Shown here: positions 17,519 through 25,526 of the stretch, piece after piece
How positions within the stretch are numbered: the first letter of the stretch is position 1
How the letters are laid out: each line of letters starts with the position of its first letter
Assembly (NCBI RefSeq): GCF_004362145.1
Contig: NZ_SNXC01000014.1
Location: 266,931-330,930, forward strand
From: Marinomonas balearica
GTDB taxonomy: Bacteria > Pseudomonadota > Gammaproteobacteria > Pseudomonadales > Marinomonadaceae
DNA length: 64,000 nt
Direction of reading: 5' to 3'
Notes under the pieces: generated by a model
Database searches by the model: none
Told to the model about the DNA's origin: nothing
What the model saw: the letters and a program-made list of their open reading frames with translations, nothing else
Program-made: the position numbers and the translations under genes

Positions 17519-18406
17519 TTATTGAGAACTTTCGGGAGAGAGTTGTTTACATTGCTCAATAAAGCGTTCTGCATTTTGTGTAAGAGCGGTATTTCTAGGC
17601 GTTACAATAAGCAAATTTCTATTGAGTTCTAATGGTGTTTTATAAAGTTGGATCAGGCCTGCTTCAAGCTCTTGAGAAACTGCTAGCATCGATAGACAGC
17701 CTAATCCCATCTGGTGAATAACGGCTTGCTTAACCGCTTCCATATGGTTCAGAGAGAGTGTGACATTGAGGTTTGGTATGGATGCTCCCATCGCCTGCTC
17801 TAGAATGTTTCTCGTCCCAGAGCCTGCTTCACGCATTACCCAATTGGCTTCTTTCAAATCGTCCCATGACAGGGATGTTGGTCTATCTTCTTTGGCTGAG
17901 CCAAATACCACGAGTTCATCTTTTAACCAAATTGAGGTGGCAAGCTCGGCGTGTTGGCAATAGCCCTCTATAAAACCCACTTCCGCTTTACCAGTTAGAA
18001 GTTGTTGTATGACTTCTTGTGTATTACCGATATCTAAATCAAAACGTATGTTCGGATGCGCTTCTTTAAATATGGACATTTGTTTAGGCATCAAGTAATT
18101 GCCAACACTTACACTGGAGGCAATATGAAGAGAGCCGCTTAGTTCATCCGACTCACCCATACTCTCAATTTGCTCAATTTGACTCAGAACAGCGCGTGCT
18201 TGAGGCAAAAGGTTTCTTGCTTGAGCAGTGATTTGTAATCGCTTTCCGTGCCTGCGAAACAATGGACGTCCCAATAAGGTTTCTAATTCCCTGAGAGCTT
18301 GACTCGCTGCAGGTTGGCTAATCGCGACGAGCTCTGCGGCAGCAGTAACGGAACCGGTGTGAACGACGGCTTCGAAGATTTGTAGTTGGCGCAGGGTGAT
18401 TCTCAT
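17519..18406 (-). CDS. LysR-family transcriptional regulator (YeiE/CysL-like)
   Basis: 295 residues. The HTH is MRITLRQLQIFEAVVHTGSV then AELVAISQPAASQALRELE, and the effector domain contains LSGSLHIASSVSVGNYLMP and EAGSGTRNILEQAM, which resemble YeiE/CysL. It lies 36 bases downstream of ldhA on the same strand, so it may be carried on that transcript. It shares little with the LysR gene that follows it. Confidence 0.87.
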   Translation of the reverse strand: MRITLRQLQIFEAVVHTGSVTAAAELVAISQPAASQALRELETLLGRPLFRRHGKRLQITAQARNLLPQARAVLSQIEQIESMGESDELSGSLHIASSVSVGNYLMPKQMSIFKEAHPNIRFDLDIGNTQEVIQQLLTGKAEVGFIEGYCQHAELATSIWLKDELVVFGSAKEDRPTSLSWDDLKEANWVMREAGSGTRNILEQAMGASIPNLNVTLSLNHMEAVKQAVIHQMGLGCLSMLAVSQELEAGLIQLYKTPLELNRNLLIVTPRNTALTQNAERFIEQCKQLSPESSQ

Positions 18407-18442
18407 AATTCTCGCAAATTGCTGTTGAGTGATAGGAGAATT

Positions 18443-19435
18443 CTAAAGGGTGTGGTGACGGATTGGCACTCCATTTTTAAAACTTATTAAATTATTTAGG
18501 GTTGTTTCGGCAATATGTTGTAATGCTATGTCGGTAAAATAGCCTTGATGGCCTGTTACGATGACATTGGGAAAGGTTAATAGTAGTTGAAAAACACTGT
18601 CGTATATTATGTGATCAGACATATCTTCAAAGAAAATATTGCCTTCTTGTTCGTAAACATCCAAACCAAGATAGCCAATTTTTCCTTGATAAAGCCCGTC
18701 AATCGCCTCTTGAGCGTTCACTAAAGCTCCTCGGCTTGTATTGATGATCATTACGCCGTCTTTCATTTCACTGAGCGTACGCTGATTTATAAGGTGGTGT
18801 GTGGATGCATTTAAAGGGCAGTGTAAGCTTATTATATCTGCTTTGTGGTATATGTCGTGCAGATCGCTGTACTCGCACCCCAACTCGATCAAAGCGTCAT
18901 TCGGGGAGATATCATAGCAAATAACATGACACCCAAACCCTTTCATAATGCGACAAAATGCTTGTCCAATTCGTCCTGTACCTATGCAAGCAACTATTTT
19001 GCCTTCGAGGTTAAAACCGAGAAGTCCATCAAGAGCAAAATTATTGTCTTTCACTCGATGGTAAGCTCGATGTGTTTTGCGATTAAGGGCCATAATTAGA
19101 GCGACGGCATGTTCTGCAACGGAAGTCGGGCTGTAATCAGGAACGTGAAATACGCAAATACCATTTGCCTTAGCTGATACTAAGTCAACGTTATTGTATC
19201 CAGCACACCTTAAAGCAATGCACTTTATATTGCGTTTTGCGAGTTCGGTTATAACATCACGATTTAAATCGTCGTTAACAAAGCATGACACGCCATCAAA
19301 TCCATCTGCGAGAGTGATGGTCTCACTGCTTAATCTACTTTCAAAATAATGAAACTCTACCTTGTTTTGAGATTCGGCGACTTTCTCAAGTGTTCTTTTG
19401 TCATAGGGTTTACATGAAAAAACCGCGATCTTCAT
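18443..19435 (-). CDS. ldhA: D-lactate dehydrogenase (2-hydroxyacid dehydrogenase family)
   Basis: 330 residues, the same length as E. coli LdhA. The N-terminal MKIAVFSCKPYDKRTLE, the Rossmann motif GTGRIGQAFCRIMKGFG (near residue 150), the Arg-containing INTSRGALVN and the catalytic His in VTGHQGYFT (near residue 296) match LdhA. It reduces pyruvate to D-lactate with NADH in fermentation. A LysR gene follows on the same strand. A close relative with another 2-hydroxyacid substrate cannot be excluded. Confidence 0.9.
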   Translation of the reverse strand: MKIAVFSCKPYDKRTLEKVAESQNKVEFHYFESRLSSETITLADGFDGVSCFVNDDLNRDVITELAKRNIKCIALRCAGYNNVDLVSAKANGICVFHVPDYSPTSVAEHAVALIMALNRKTHRAYHRVKDNNFALDGLLGFNLEGKIVACIGTGRIGQAFCRIMKGFGCHVICYDISPNDALIELGCEYSDLHDIYHKADIISLHCPLNASTHHLINQRTLSEMKDGVMIINTSRGALVNAQEAIDGLYQGKIGYLGLDVYEQEGNIFFEDMSDHIIYDSVFQLLLTFPNVIVTGHQGYFTDIALQHIAETTLNNLISFKNGVPIRHHTL

Positions 19436-19606
19436 AATGGTTACCTTGTTTTGTATAGCTTCTTAGAAAATATGTCTCGTTTCACTATAGACTTGAATAT
19501 TTTGCAGCCCAATCCTAAAAGGCGAAAGTTTTGACCTTGAACAAGGTTTCAGGAGTCGGAAATGATTATATGGAAGAAAATAGGATGAATTATGTCTAAA
19601 TGTTCG

Positions 19607-19804
19607 TTGACCGCCGTTAACAAAGCGTTCTACAATCGTATTGTTTAAAAGAGTTGGAAATATTTATGTCCAGAGTTACAGCGCTACTAGTGTTGACCTG
19701 TTCATGTCATAAGTAATACCGAGTTTTTTTAGCACTTCCCTCGTGCTGGCTTTACTTAAGGTTAGCTGAGAAAAAAATGAACATTAAAGATACAGGAAAA
19801 CACT
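19607..19804 (+). promoter_or_regulatory. Promoter and long leader of the first cold-shock gene
   Basis: The 369-base gap before the csp gene holds TTGACC (19607-19612), an 18-base spacer and TACAAT (19631-19636). Transcription from here gives a leader of about 160 bases. It contains the small hairpin AGCAC-TTCCCTC-GTGCT (about 19731-19747), right after a run of T. A second weaker TTGACC/TAATAC pair sits at 19693-19719. Long structured leaders are known for cspA-type mRNAs; that this one is temperature-responsive is inference. Confidence 0.55.
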
Positions 19805-20014
19805 ATGTCTAACGTAGTAACTGGTACAGTTAAATTCTTCAACGAAACTAAAGGTTTCGGTTTCATCACTCAAGAGCAAGGTCCAGACGTATTTGTACAT
19901 TTCTCTGCAATCAACGTTTCTGGCTTCAAAACTCTTGCTGAAGGCCAAAAAGTTCAGTTTGAAGTTGCTGACGGTAAAAAAGGTCCAGAAGCTCAAAACG
20001 TAACGCCTCTTTAA
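19805..20014 (+). CDS. Cold-shock protein (CspA family)
   Basis: 69 residues, a single cold-shock OB-fold domain. RNP1 is KGFGFITQ (about 17-24) and RNP2 is VFVHFSAI (about 32-39). Such proteins bind single-stranded RNA/DNA and melt mRNA structure. The closest text is CspD/CspE-like, with no extra domain. A paralogue sits 3.7 kb downstream; the two share the EKGFGFI/TKGFGFI core but differ elsewhere. It has its own terminator. Confidence 0.96.
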   Translation: MSNVVTGTVKFFNETKGFGFITQEQGPDVFVHFSAINVSGFKTLAEGQKVQFEVADGKKGPEAQNVTPL

Positions 20015-20036
20015 TATTTAAAGAGCTTACAATGAG

Positions 20037-20064
20037 TAAAAAAGGCAGCTAAAGCTGCCTTTTT
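20037..20064 (+). terminator. Terminator of the first cold-shock gene
   Basis: AAAGGCAGC pairs with GCTGCCTTT around a four-base TAAA loop and is followed by TTTTT. Confidence 0.9.
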
Positions 20065-20172
20065 GCGTTTTTGGCCGTTCATAAAATATAATCGATTCTT
20101 TCCTTGCGATTTTATACGACTCGTAGTCGCAGCTTCCTTAAAATTAACATAGATACACAGAGAGAAAATGTC

Positions 20173-20724
20173 ATGGCGGGTAAGTCACTTCAAGAGCAGC
20201 TATTAGGCGCTGGGATCGTCGACAAGAAGAAAGCCAAAAAAATAAAAGCTGAGAAGTTACAGAACAAACAAAAAGCGAAAAAAGGCCAATTGGATACCCG
20301 CGCAGAAGAAGAACGAAAGCAAGAGCTTCAGCGTCAGAAAGAAGAGAAAATTGCAAAAGATAAGCAACTAAACTTAGAGCGCCAGAAAGAGCTTGAGAAG
20401 AAAGCGGTGGCTGGACAGATTCGTCAAATGATCTTAACTAACAAGGTCGATAAGCAAGACGGCGATGTTGCATATAACTTTACTGATAATAAACTAGTGA
20501 AGAAAATGTACCTGAGTGATGCTATGCATAAAGATCTATCAGAAGGTCGGTTGTCCCTTTTGGTGGTTGAAGGAGAGTATGTTCTGGCGCCAGCGGCTGT
20601 CGGAGAAAAAATAGCAGAGAAAGATGAAAGCTATGTTCTTGTGCTAAATACCAAATCAGAAGAAATATTGGATGAAGATGACCCTTACGCTGAGTTTGTA
20701 ATACCTGATGACCTAATGTGGTAG
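20173..20724 (+). CDS. DUF2058 (YaiL) family protein
   Basis: 183 residues from the ATG at 20173; the open frame extends further upstream but the family starts MAGKSLQEQLLGAGIVDKK. Residues about 14-85 are a highly charged K/E/Q-rich helix that is probably a coiled coil. The C-terminal part (RQMILTNKVDKQDGDVAYNF...) is the globular DUF2058 region. YaiL-like proteins associate with nucleoprotein or polysomes in some reports; the function is not established. Confidence 0.88.
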   Translation: MAGKSLQEQLLGAGIVDKKKAKKIKAEKLQNKQKAKKGQLDTRAEEERKQELQRQKEEKIAKDKQLNLERQKELEKKAVAGQIRQMILTNKVDKQDGDVAYNFTDNKLVKKMYLSDAMHKDLSEGRLSLLVVEGEYVLAPAAVGEKIAEKDESYVLVLNTKSEEILDEDDPYAEFVIPDDLMW

Positions 20725-20746
20725 GTCGTTAATAAAAAGCCTTAAA

Positions 20747-20776
20747 AAGGTGTATATGGATATATACGCCTTTTTT
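20747..20776 (+). terminator. Terminator of the DUF2058 gene
   Basis: AAGGTGTATAT (20747-20757) pairs with ATATACGCCTT (20762-20772) with one G:T pair, followed by TTTT. Confidence 0.85.
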
Positions 20777-20811
20777 ATGAGCGATCGATATTCTGTCCGC
20801 TTTATTAATTA

Positions 20812-21159
20812 CTACAACTCGTTGTTAACAAATGCCTGTTTTTGCTCATAAAACAGCGCAAGAGATTCTTCATCGATAAAATGCTGCAATGTTTGTATTC
20901 TGCTGTAATTGTTAAGTTTAAGAGAGGCTGAAAATGCATCTCTTAAACTGTAAAAAAGTTCTTCTCTCAATTCCATGTCGAAAATGCTGTCGTCGGGCCA
21001 ATCGTTTTGATTTGTCGAACTAAATAAGTGCTGTAAAACCTGAACTACTTCATCGTTTTTAGGTAGACATAGCTCTTCGGTGTTTTGAAGGGCGGATTTC
21101 TCTGCGTTCATACACGATGTTTTTGTGTCAAAGAACGGTCTGTTGTAGCAGTAGGACAT
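20812..21159 (-). CDS. Hypothetical protein, 115 aa
   Basis: A soluble, acidic 115-residue protein with no signal peptide and no domain I recognise. Helical C-terminal half (SIFDMELREELFYSLRDAFS...FIDEESLALFYEQKQAF). The first ATG at 21159 has a GAAG upstream; an internal ATG at 21111 has no ribosome-binding site. It is convergent with the DUF2058 gene. Probably real, but the evidence is only the frame and its plausible start. Confidence 0.6.
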   Translation of the reverse strand: MSYCYNRPFFDTKTSCMNAEKSALQNTEELCLPKNDEVVQVLQHLFSSTNQNDWPDDSIFDMELREELFYSLRDAFSASLKLNNYSRIQTLQHFIDEESLALFYEQKQAFVNNEL

Positions 21160-21416
21160 ATCGAATCTTCATAATTTGGTGTGGACACATTTTCTCAAAG
21201 CAAATTAAATACCAAGAATAAAAAATCTTTAATATCTAATGAGTTACATAAAATTCTGCTCTTTATCGTTTTATTTATAGGCTTTGTTTTTGACTAAATG
21301 GTTCAAAAAGAGCCATAAAGGTGCAATGTTTTGCCTATTATTTATACAAGTGATTTAATAAATAGATGATCTTATTAGAATTTAACCGATTAATGCTGTT
21401 GTAGAGGAGTGGGCTC

Positions 21417-22076
21417 ATGCTAAACATGAATTTTGCGGAAAGTGTGTTTATCGATACTGCGAAATTAGATTGGAAGTGTAGTCCAATGGCTGGGGTCGAG
21501 CGCAAGCCTCTTGCTAGAGAGTCGGCAGAGCGTGGACATGCGACCAGCATTGTTCGTTATGCCCCGAAATCTTTTTTCAGACCCCACCCTCACCCTCTTG
21601 GTGAGGAGATCCTCGTTTTATCTGGCGTGTTTAGTGATGAAATGGGGGAGTTTCCTGCGGGAACTTATTTCCGTAATCCTCCAGGAACCAGTCACGCACC
21701 GCACAGTGACCCTGGGTGTGTTTTATTAGTTAAGTTGCATCAGTTTAAAGAAAGTGATCTCAATCAAATGCAGGTGTCGGTTAAGGCAATAAAAGATCCC
21801 AAGTGGAAAGGCGTACAGTGCCTTTACGAATTTGAATCAGAAAGCGTGTGCGTGTGTTCACTTGAGGCTGGCGATCGTTATTCTCCGTTCGCGGATGACT
21901 TTGATGTTGCTGAGATCTTTATTATTGACGGACATTGCGAATATGATAATGTGCCGCTAACAAAGCACAGTTGGCTTCGTACCCCCTGTTTTGATCACCG
22001 TACTTTTCGAACGACGACGTCCGTTATTTTTTGGATAAAACAGGGACACTTTTCTTCAAATACAGCGAGTAAATAA
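21417..22076 (+). CDS. Double-cupin protein, ChrR-like
   Basis: 219 residues. The first cupin (about 30-105) has metal-binding text FRPHPHPLGEEILVLSGVFSD, then FPAGTYFRNPPGTSHAPHS. The second (about 130-210) is degenerate (AEIFIIDGHCEYD). This resembles the ChrR anti-sigma cupin domain, but there is no N-terminal zinc anti-sigma domain and no ECF sigma gene beside it. It therefore more likely binds or transforms a small molecule. AGGAG precedes the ATG. Its stop overlaps the start of the FAH-family gene by 1 base. Confidence 0.8.
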   Translation: MLNMNFAESVFIDTAKLDWKCSPMAGVERKPLARESAERGHATSIVRYAPKSFFRPHPHPLGEEILVLSGVFSDEMGEFPAGTYFRNPPGTSHAPHSDPGCVLLVKLHQFKESDLNQMQVSVKAIKDPKWKGVQCLYEFESESVCVCSLEAGDRYSPFADDFDVAEIFIIDGHCEYDNVPLTKHSWLRTPCFDHRTFRTTTSVIFWIKQGHFSSNTASK

Positions 22077-22780
22077 TGACCCAAAAGTACATTATTGAGA
22101 CACAGTCTCATAATTGTTTACCCATAGTGGGCAGTGAAGAACTATTTCCCATCAATCGCGTTTATTGTGTTGGGCGAAATTATGCGGAACATGCTCGGGA
22201 AATGGGGGACGATCCAGATCGGGATCCACCATTCTTTTTTTGCAAAGACAGAACTTGTGTATTTCCTGTACCTTTCTTAGAGGTTGGAAAGCTGCCTTAT
22301 CCGTCTTCAACAGAACAGTTAGAGTATGAGGTGGAGTTAGTAGTTGCACTTAAATCTGGAGGTGTGAATTTAACTTTTGAACAAGCTGCGCAGTCGATAT
22401 TAGGGTATGCGGTGGGGCTTGATATGACTCGTCGAGATTTACAAACAAATGCTAAGAAGAAAGGGCGTCCTTGGGAAGAAGGAAAATCATTTGATTTCAG
22501 TGCGCCAATCTCTCCGATTCAATTAAAAGACAATTTTTTGCTCAAAGAAAATGAGCGAATAAGTTTAAAAGTGAATGGGGAACTTAAACAGTTAAGTTCG
22601 CTGAACCACCTTACTTGGTCGATTGTTGAAGTGATCGTTAAGTTATCAGAGAGCTTCGCTTTAAAACCAGGTGATTTGATTATGACGGGCACGCCAGAAA
22701 ACGTGGGATCCGTCAGTATTGGTGATCAAATGACCGCTAGTGTGGACGGTTTAGGAGAAATTTCTTTAATCGTGAGTTAG
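22076..22780 (+). CDS. Fumarylacetoacetate hydrolase (FAH) family protein
   Basis: 234 residues. FAH-fold landmarks are INRVYCVGRNYAEHAREMG, FFFCKDRTCV, the metal-binding EYEVELVVAL (near residue 85), SILGYAVGLDMTRRDLQ and PGDLIMTGTPENVG. The family includes acylpyruvate hydrolases and oxaloacetate decarboxylases or tautomerases; YcgM-like acylpyruvase is a good guess. It is translationally coupled (ATGA overlap style) to the cupin gene, so the two probably act on one pathway. Confidence 0.9.
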   Translation: MTQKYIIETQSHNCLPIVGSEELFPINRVYCVGRNYAEHAREMGDDPDRDPPFFFCKDRTCVFPVPFLEVGKLPYPSSTEQLEYEVELVVALKSGGVNLTFEQAAQSILGYAVGLDMTRRDLQTNAKKKGRPWEEGKSFDFSAPISPIQLKDNFLLKENERISLKVNGELKQLSSLNHLTWSIVEVIVKLSESFALKPGDLIMTGTPENVGSVSIGDQMTASVDGLGEISLIVS

Positions 22781-22781
22781 C

Positions 22782-23255
22782 TCACTTGATAAGATTGTTG
22801 AAGCGCTCAAATTCTGATTCCAGCCTTTGGGCGTTATTTAAGTCTAAATTTTGTTTTAGTAGATGCACGATAACTTCTGCTGTACATAATCCTCCATCAA
22901 GCTGGTTGCGCCGGCGTTTAAATTGGCTTTTCTCTCCTTCAATCGCATGGTGCCTGAAGTTCTGTAGGTATGGAGAATGGTTATACATTTTTTTTGCTTG
23001 CTGCCATGTCCCATCTAAAATCACAATATCAGTGTACTCAGCCAGTAAAACTGTTTTTTCTTCGTCGCAAATTACGGATTGGTTAGGATAAATTAATAAG
23101 GTTGTCTCCACTAATAAGTCAGTGATTTTTGAAGACGGTGACTTTCGCTCCCATAAAATTTGCTCGCAACAATGATCAAGAATTAAAGCAGACAGATTTC
23201 CTGTGCTGTTTTCTTTTTTAAACTCTTCAGAGTGGGTAAGCAGCCAAAATTTCAT
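22782..23255 (-). CDS. DTW-domain tRNA-uridine aminocarboxypropyltransferase
   Basis: 157 residues, DTW family (TapT/TuaA): the signature is DGTWQQAKKMYNHSPYLQN (near residue 80), preceded by the L-I-Y-P-N-Q motif and followed by EVIVHLLKQN. These enzymes add acp to uridine 47 of tRNA with SAM. It is on the short side compared with E. coli TapT (YfiP), because the N-terminal zinc-cysteine part is missing; homologues of this size without it exist. The stop lies 1 base from the FAH gene's stop. Confidence 0.85.
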   Translation of the reverse strand: MKFWLLTHSEEFKKENSTGNLSALILDHCCEQILWERKSPSSKITDLLVETTLLIYPNQSVICDEEKTVLLAEYTDIVILDGTWQQAKKMYNHSPYLQNFRHHAIEGEKSQFKRRRNQLDGGLCTAEVIVHLLKQNLDLNNAQRLESEFERFNNLIK

Positions 23256-23565
23256 AATAATTAGAGTGTCTTTAATCGTTTATTTAAGTAAGTTAATTTC
23301 CTTTGAGGAATATCTTATATGTCATTGTGTCCTCAATTTTGACAATATTAACATATTATTCAGTTACGTTTTTTTACAAACTAGCTTGATATATGCTTTT
23401 AATTTTATTTTTAAGGGCATATTATCGAGTCGTTGCTGTTCAAAATTGGATCATTTTCAATTTGCAATAATCAAAAAAAAGGATAAGCGAACTAGGATAT
23501 ATGCTTGGTTCGCTCAGAATAAAACGCTGCTTAATATGAGTAGTTAAAAGATATAAGAGGTTGGT
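23256..23565 (+). other. Intergenic region and probable leader of the second cold-shock gene
   Basis: 310 bases of very AT-rich DNA with no convincing gene. AGCGAAC (23486-23492) and GTTCGCT (23508-23514) form a 7-bp hairpin 50 bases before the second csp gene, a plausible leader structure. A TTGACA-like box near 23336-23341 lacks a good -10 at the right distance, so no promoter is called. Confidence 0.45.
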
Positions 23566-23778
23566 ATGTCAGGTCAGTTAGTTTCCGGTATCGTTAAATG
23601 GTTTAACGATGAGAAAGGATTTGGTTTCATCGAGCGCGAAGGCGGTCCAGACGTTTTTGTTCATTTCCGAGCAATTAACGGTACCGGTCGACGTTCTCTG
23701 CAAGAAGGTCAGAAAGTGACTTTCGAAGTGACTCAAGGTCAGAAAGGTCCACAAGCAGAAAACGTGACAATCGTTTAA
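23566..23778 (+). CDS. Cold-shock protein (CspA family), second copy
   Basis: 70 residues. RNP1 is KGFGFIER (near 17-24) and RNP2 is VFVHFRAI (near 32-39), in a single OB-fold. It differs from the first copy in RNP1 (TQ versus ER) and in the basic stretch [11 protein letters not shown]. It probably acts as an RNA chaperone, with a different expression pattern. AGAGG precedes the ATG; its own terminator follows. Confidence 0.96.
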   Translation: MSGQLVSGIVKWFNDEKGFGFIEREGGPDVFVHFRAINGTGRRSLQEGQKVTFEVTQGQKGPQAENVTIV

Positions 23779-23793
23779 TAGTTCTCTATTGTG

Positions 23794-23821
23794 AAAAAAC
23801 CACGCCTAGCGTGGTTTTTTT
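23794..23821 (+). terminator. Terminator of the second cold-shock gene
   Basis: AAAAAACCACG pairs with CGTGGTTTTTT around a CCTAG loop, followed by more T. Confidence 0.9.
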
Positions 23822-23846
23822 ATGTCTAATATATTGAAATTTTCTT

Positions 23847-24509
23847 ATGACCTTACCTATTTTGTATTCCTTCCGCCGCTGCCCCTATGCAATACGAGCG
23901 CGATATACCCTATTGATGTTAGATGTTTCGGTTCAATTAAGGGAAGTGGTTCTAAAAGATAAACCGCAAGCGTTGCTTGAGCTGGGCGGCCGTACAACAG
24001 TGCCACAAATGATGTGTCACGATGGAGAACGCCTAGAAGAAAGTATGGATATTATTCAGTATGCTCTTCGGCAAACAAATAGAAGTGATTTGGAGTTGCT
24101 CTGGCCGACGTCGCCACTCAAACGCACGAAAATAAAGACGTGGGTGCGCTATAACGATGGTTGGTTTAAGTATTGGTTAGACCGCTACAAATATGCTGAC
24201 CGTTATGACGAATCGGAAGAGTTCTATCGTAAGAAAGCGGAAGCTTTCATTAAGCGACTTGAAATGCGTCTTTGTCACCAAGCTTTTATATTGTCGAGCG
24301 ATGCGCCAACGATTGCCGATATTTGTGTTTTTCCTTTTGTGAGGCAGTTTGTAGGCGTTAATCTGAAATGGTTTCAGGACAGTGACTATGTAAATGTGAG
24401 GCGCTGGCTGAATGGATTCTTAGAGTGTCGAGAGTTCGAGCAGACGATGACGAAATTTGAAAAATGGACGCCTGAGCAAGAGGTGGTTGTTTTTCCTGCA
24501 CAGGCGTAG
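23847..24509 (+). CDS. Glutathione S-transferase family protein
   Basis: 220 residues. The N-terminal thioredoxin-fold domain begins ILYSFRRCPYAIRARYTLLML with a glutaredoxin-like CPYA motif, and carries ELGGRTTVPQMMC followed by ESMDII for glutathione contacts. The C-terminal helical domain starts near residue 90 and has PTIADICVFPFVRQF. A catalytic Cys, not Ser/Tyr, suggests an omega-like thiol-transferase. The ribosome-binding site is weak. Confidence 0.88.
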   Translation: MTLPILYSFRRCPYAIRARYTLLMLDVSVQLREVVLKDKPQALLELGGRTTVPQMMCHDGERLEESMDIIQYALRQTNRSDLELLWPTSPLKRTKIKTWVRYNDGWFKYWLDRYKYADRYDESEEFYRKKAEAFIKRLEMRLCHQAFILSSDAPTIADICVFPFVRQFVGVNLKWFQDSDYVNVRRWLNGFLECREFEQTMTKFEKWTPEQEVVVFPAQA

Positions 24510-24562
24510 TTATTGCCTTACTTTTTACTTGAAAGGTAAATTACCTGACATGTAATGTTCGA

Positions 24563-25405
24563 TCAATCGATGATTCCAAGGCTTACCCAGTACAAGAAAT
24601 CTGGATCTGCGTCTTTGGGTAGTTCAAAGGGGATGAACTTCCCATCGCTATCGACATATTGAGAATCTGGATAATTTTTCTTCAATACCGCTAAATTTGT
24701 CTGTCCTAACTCATATTGTTCCATATTTAAATAGGCTTGAATGGTAACGGCAATGGCTTCTTCGACGGACATTGAGCTAGGGTAATATTGAATAACCTCT
24801 TGAGCACGACGCAGCGCCGAAATCGATGCGTGACGTTTGAAGTAATAATGCGCAACTTGGAGCTCGTGATCTGCGACCGTATTGCGCAGGTAAATCATTC
24901 TCGCTTTTGCGTCTACTGCATAAGGGCTGGCTGGAAAACGAGCTAACAGCTCAGCAAATTCGCCAAATGCTTTTTCAAACTCATGGGCATCTCGCTCAGC
25001 TGGGTTTAAGTCTAAATAGCGGCCGAAAAATGTTTCTGCACCTTTGTAGGTTGATAGCCCTCGCATGTAGTAGGCGTAATCAAGTGCATCCGAATCTAGG
25101 TGATTATGAATAAAGCGCTTCGCTGTGGCGTGAGAGGCGATATAGTCGCCACTTTCATATTGAGCGTAAATCAAGTCCAACTCCGCTCGGGTACTGTAAT
25201 CTCCGAACGGGTAGCGAGAAGTCAGATCTTTAAGGTGCTTTACTGCTGTTGCAGGGAGGCCACTATCGAGCGCTTCTTGCGCTTTGTCATAATATTCTCG
25301 CTCAGGTAAATCTGGTTCTCTCACTGTTTGATTAGAACAAGCACTTAAAACTGAGTAAAAAGTGACGATTACCAACATTCGTGGCAACGTACGAAGAAAT
25401 CCCAT
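24563..25405 (-). CDS. bamD: Outer-membrane assembly lipoprotein BamD
   Basis: 280 residues. A signal peptide ends in the lipobox SVLSAC with the lipidated Cys at about residue 23. The mature part is a set of TPR-like repeats, with YYDKAQEALDSGLPATAVKHL and LDLIYAQYESGDYIASHATAKRFI, the conserved BamD core. It belongs to the BAM complex that inserts beta-barrels. Slightly longer than E. coli BamD (245). It is divergent from rluD, the standard arrangement. Confidence 0.95.
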   Translation of the reverse strand: MGFLRTLPRMLVIVTFYSVLSACSNQTVREPDLPEREYYDKAQEALDSGLPATAVKHLKDLTSRYPFGDYSTRAELDLIYAQYESGDYIASHATAKRFIHNHLDSDALDYAYYMRGLSTYKGAETFFGRYLDLNPAERDAHEFEKAFGEFAELLARFPASPYAVDAKARMIYLRNTVADHELQVAHYYFKRHASISALRRAQEVIQYYPSSMSVEEAIAVTIQAYLNMEQYELGQTNLAVLKKNYPDSQYVDSDGKFIPFELPKDADPDFLYWVSLGIID

Positions 25406-25526
25406 GTATAATCACTACCTTAGTTAATAACTCTGCCATCTTACGAGATATCTCGTAGGGCAAGTTGTTTAGAATCCACGATTTTCGTATCACGACAATC
25501 GAAACATTGAATGAAAGTAATATTGT

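Noticed and set aside
16383..18406. Recent duplication producing two adjacent LysR genes
   Set aside because: Their HTH and effector regions differ throughout; they belong to different subfamilies.
21417..22076. Anti-sigma factor of an ECF sigma system
   Set aside because: The protein lacks the N-terminal zinc-binding anti-sigma domain and no sigma gene is adjacent.
23203..23547. 114-residue rightward frame overlapping the start of the DTW-domain gene
   Set aside because: It lies partly antisense to a well-supported gene, is built of AT-rich DNA giving F/I/L/S-rich text, and has no ribosome-binding site.
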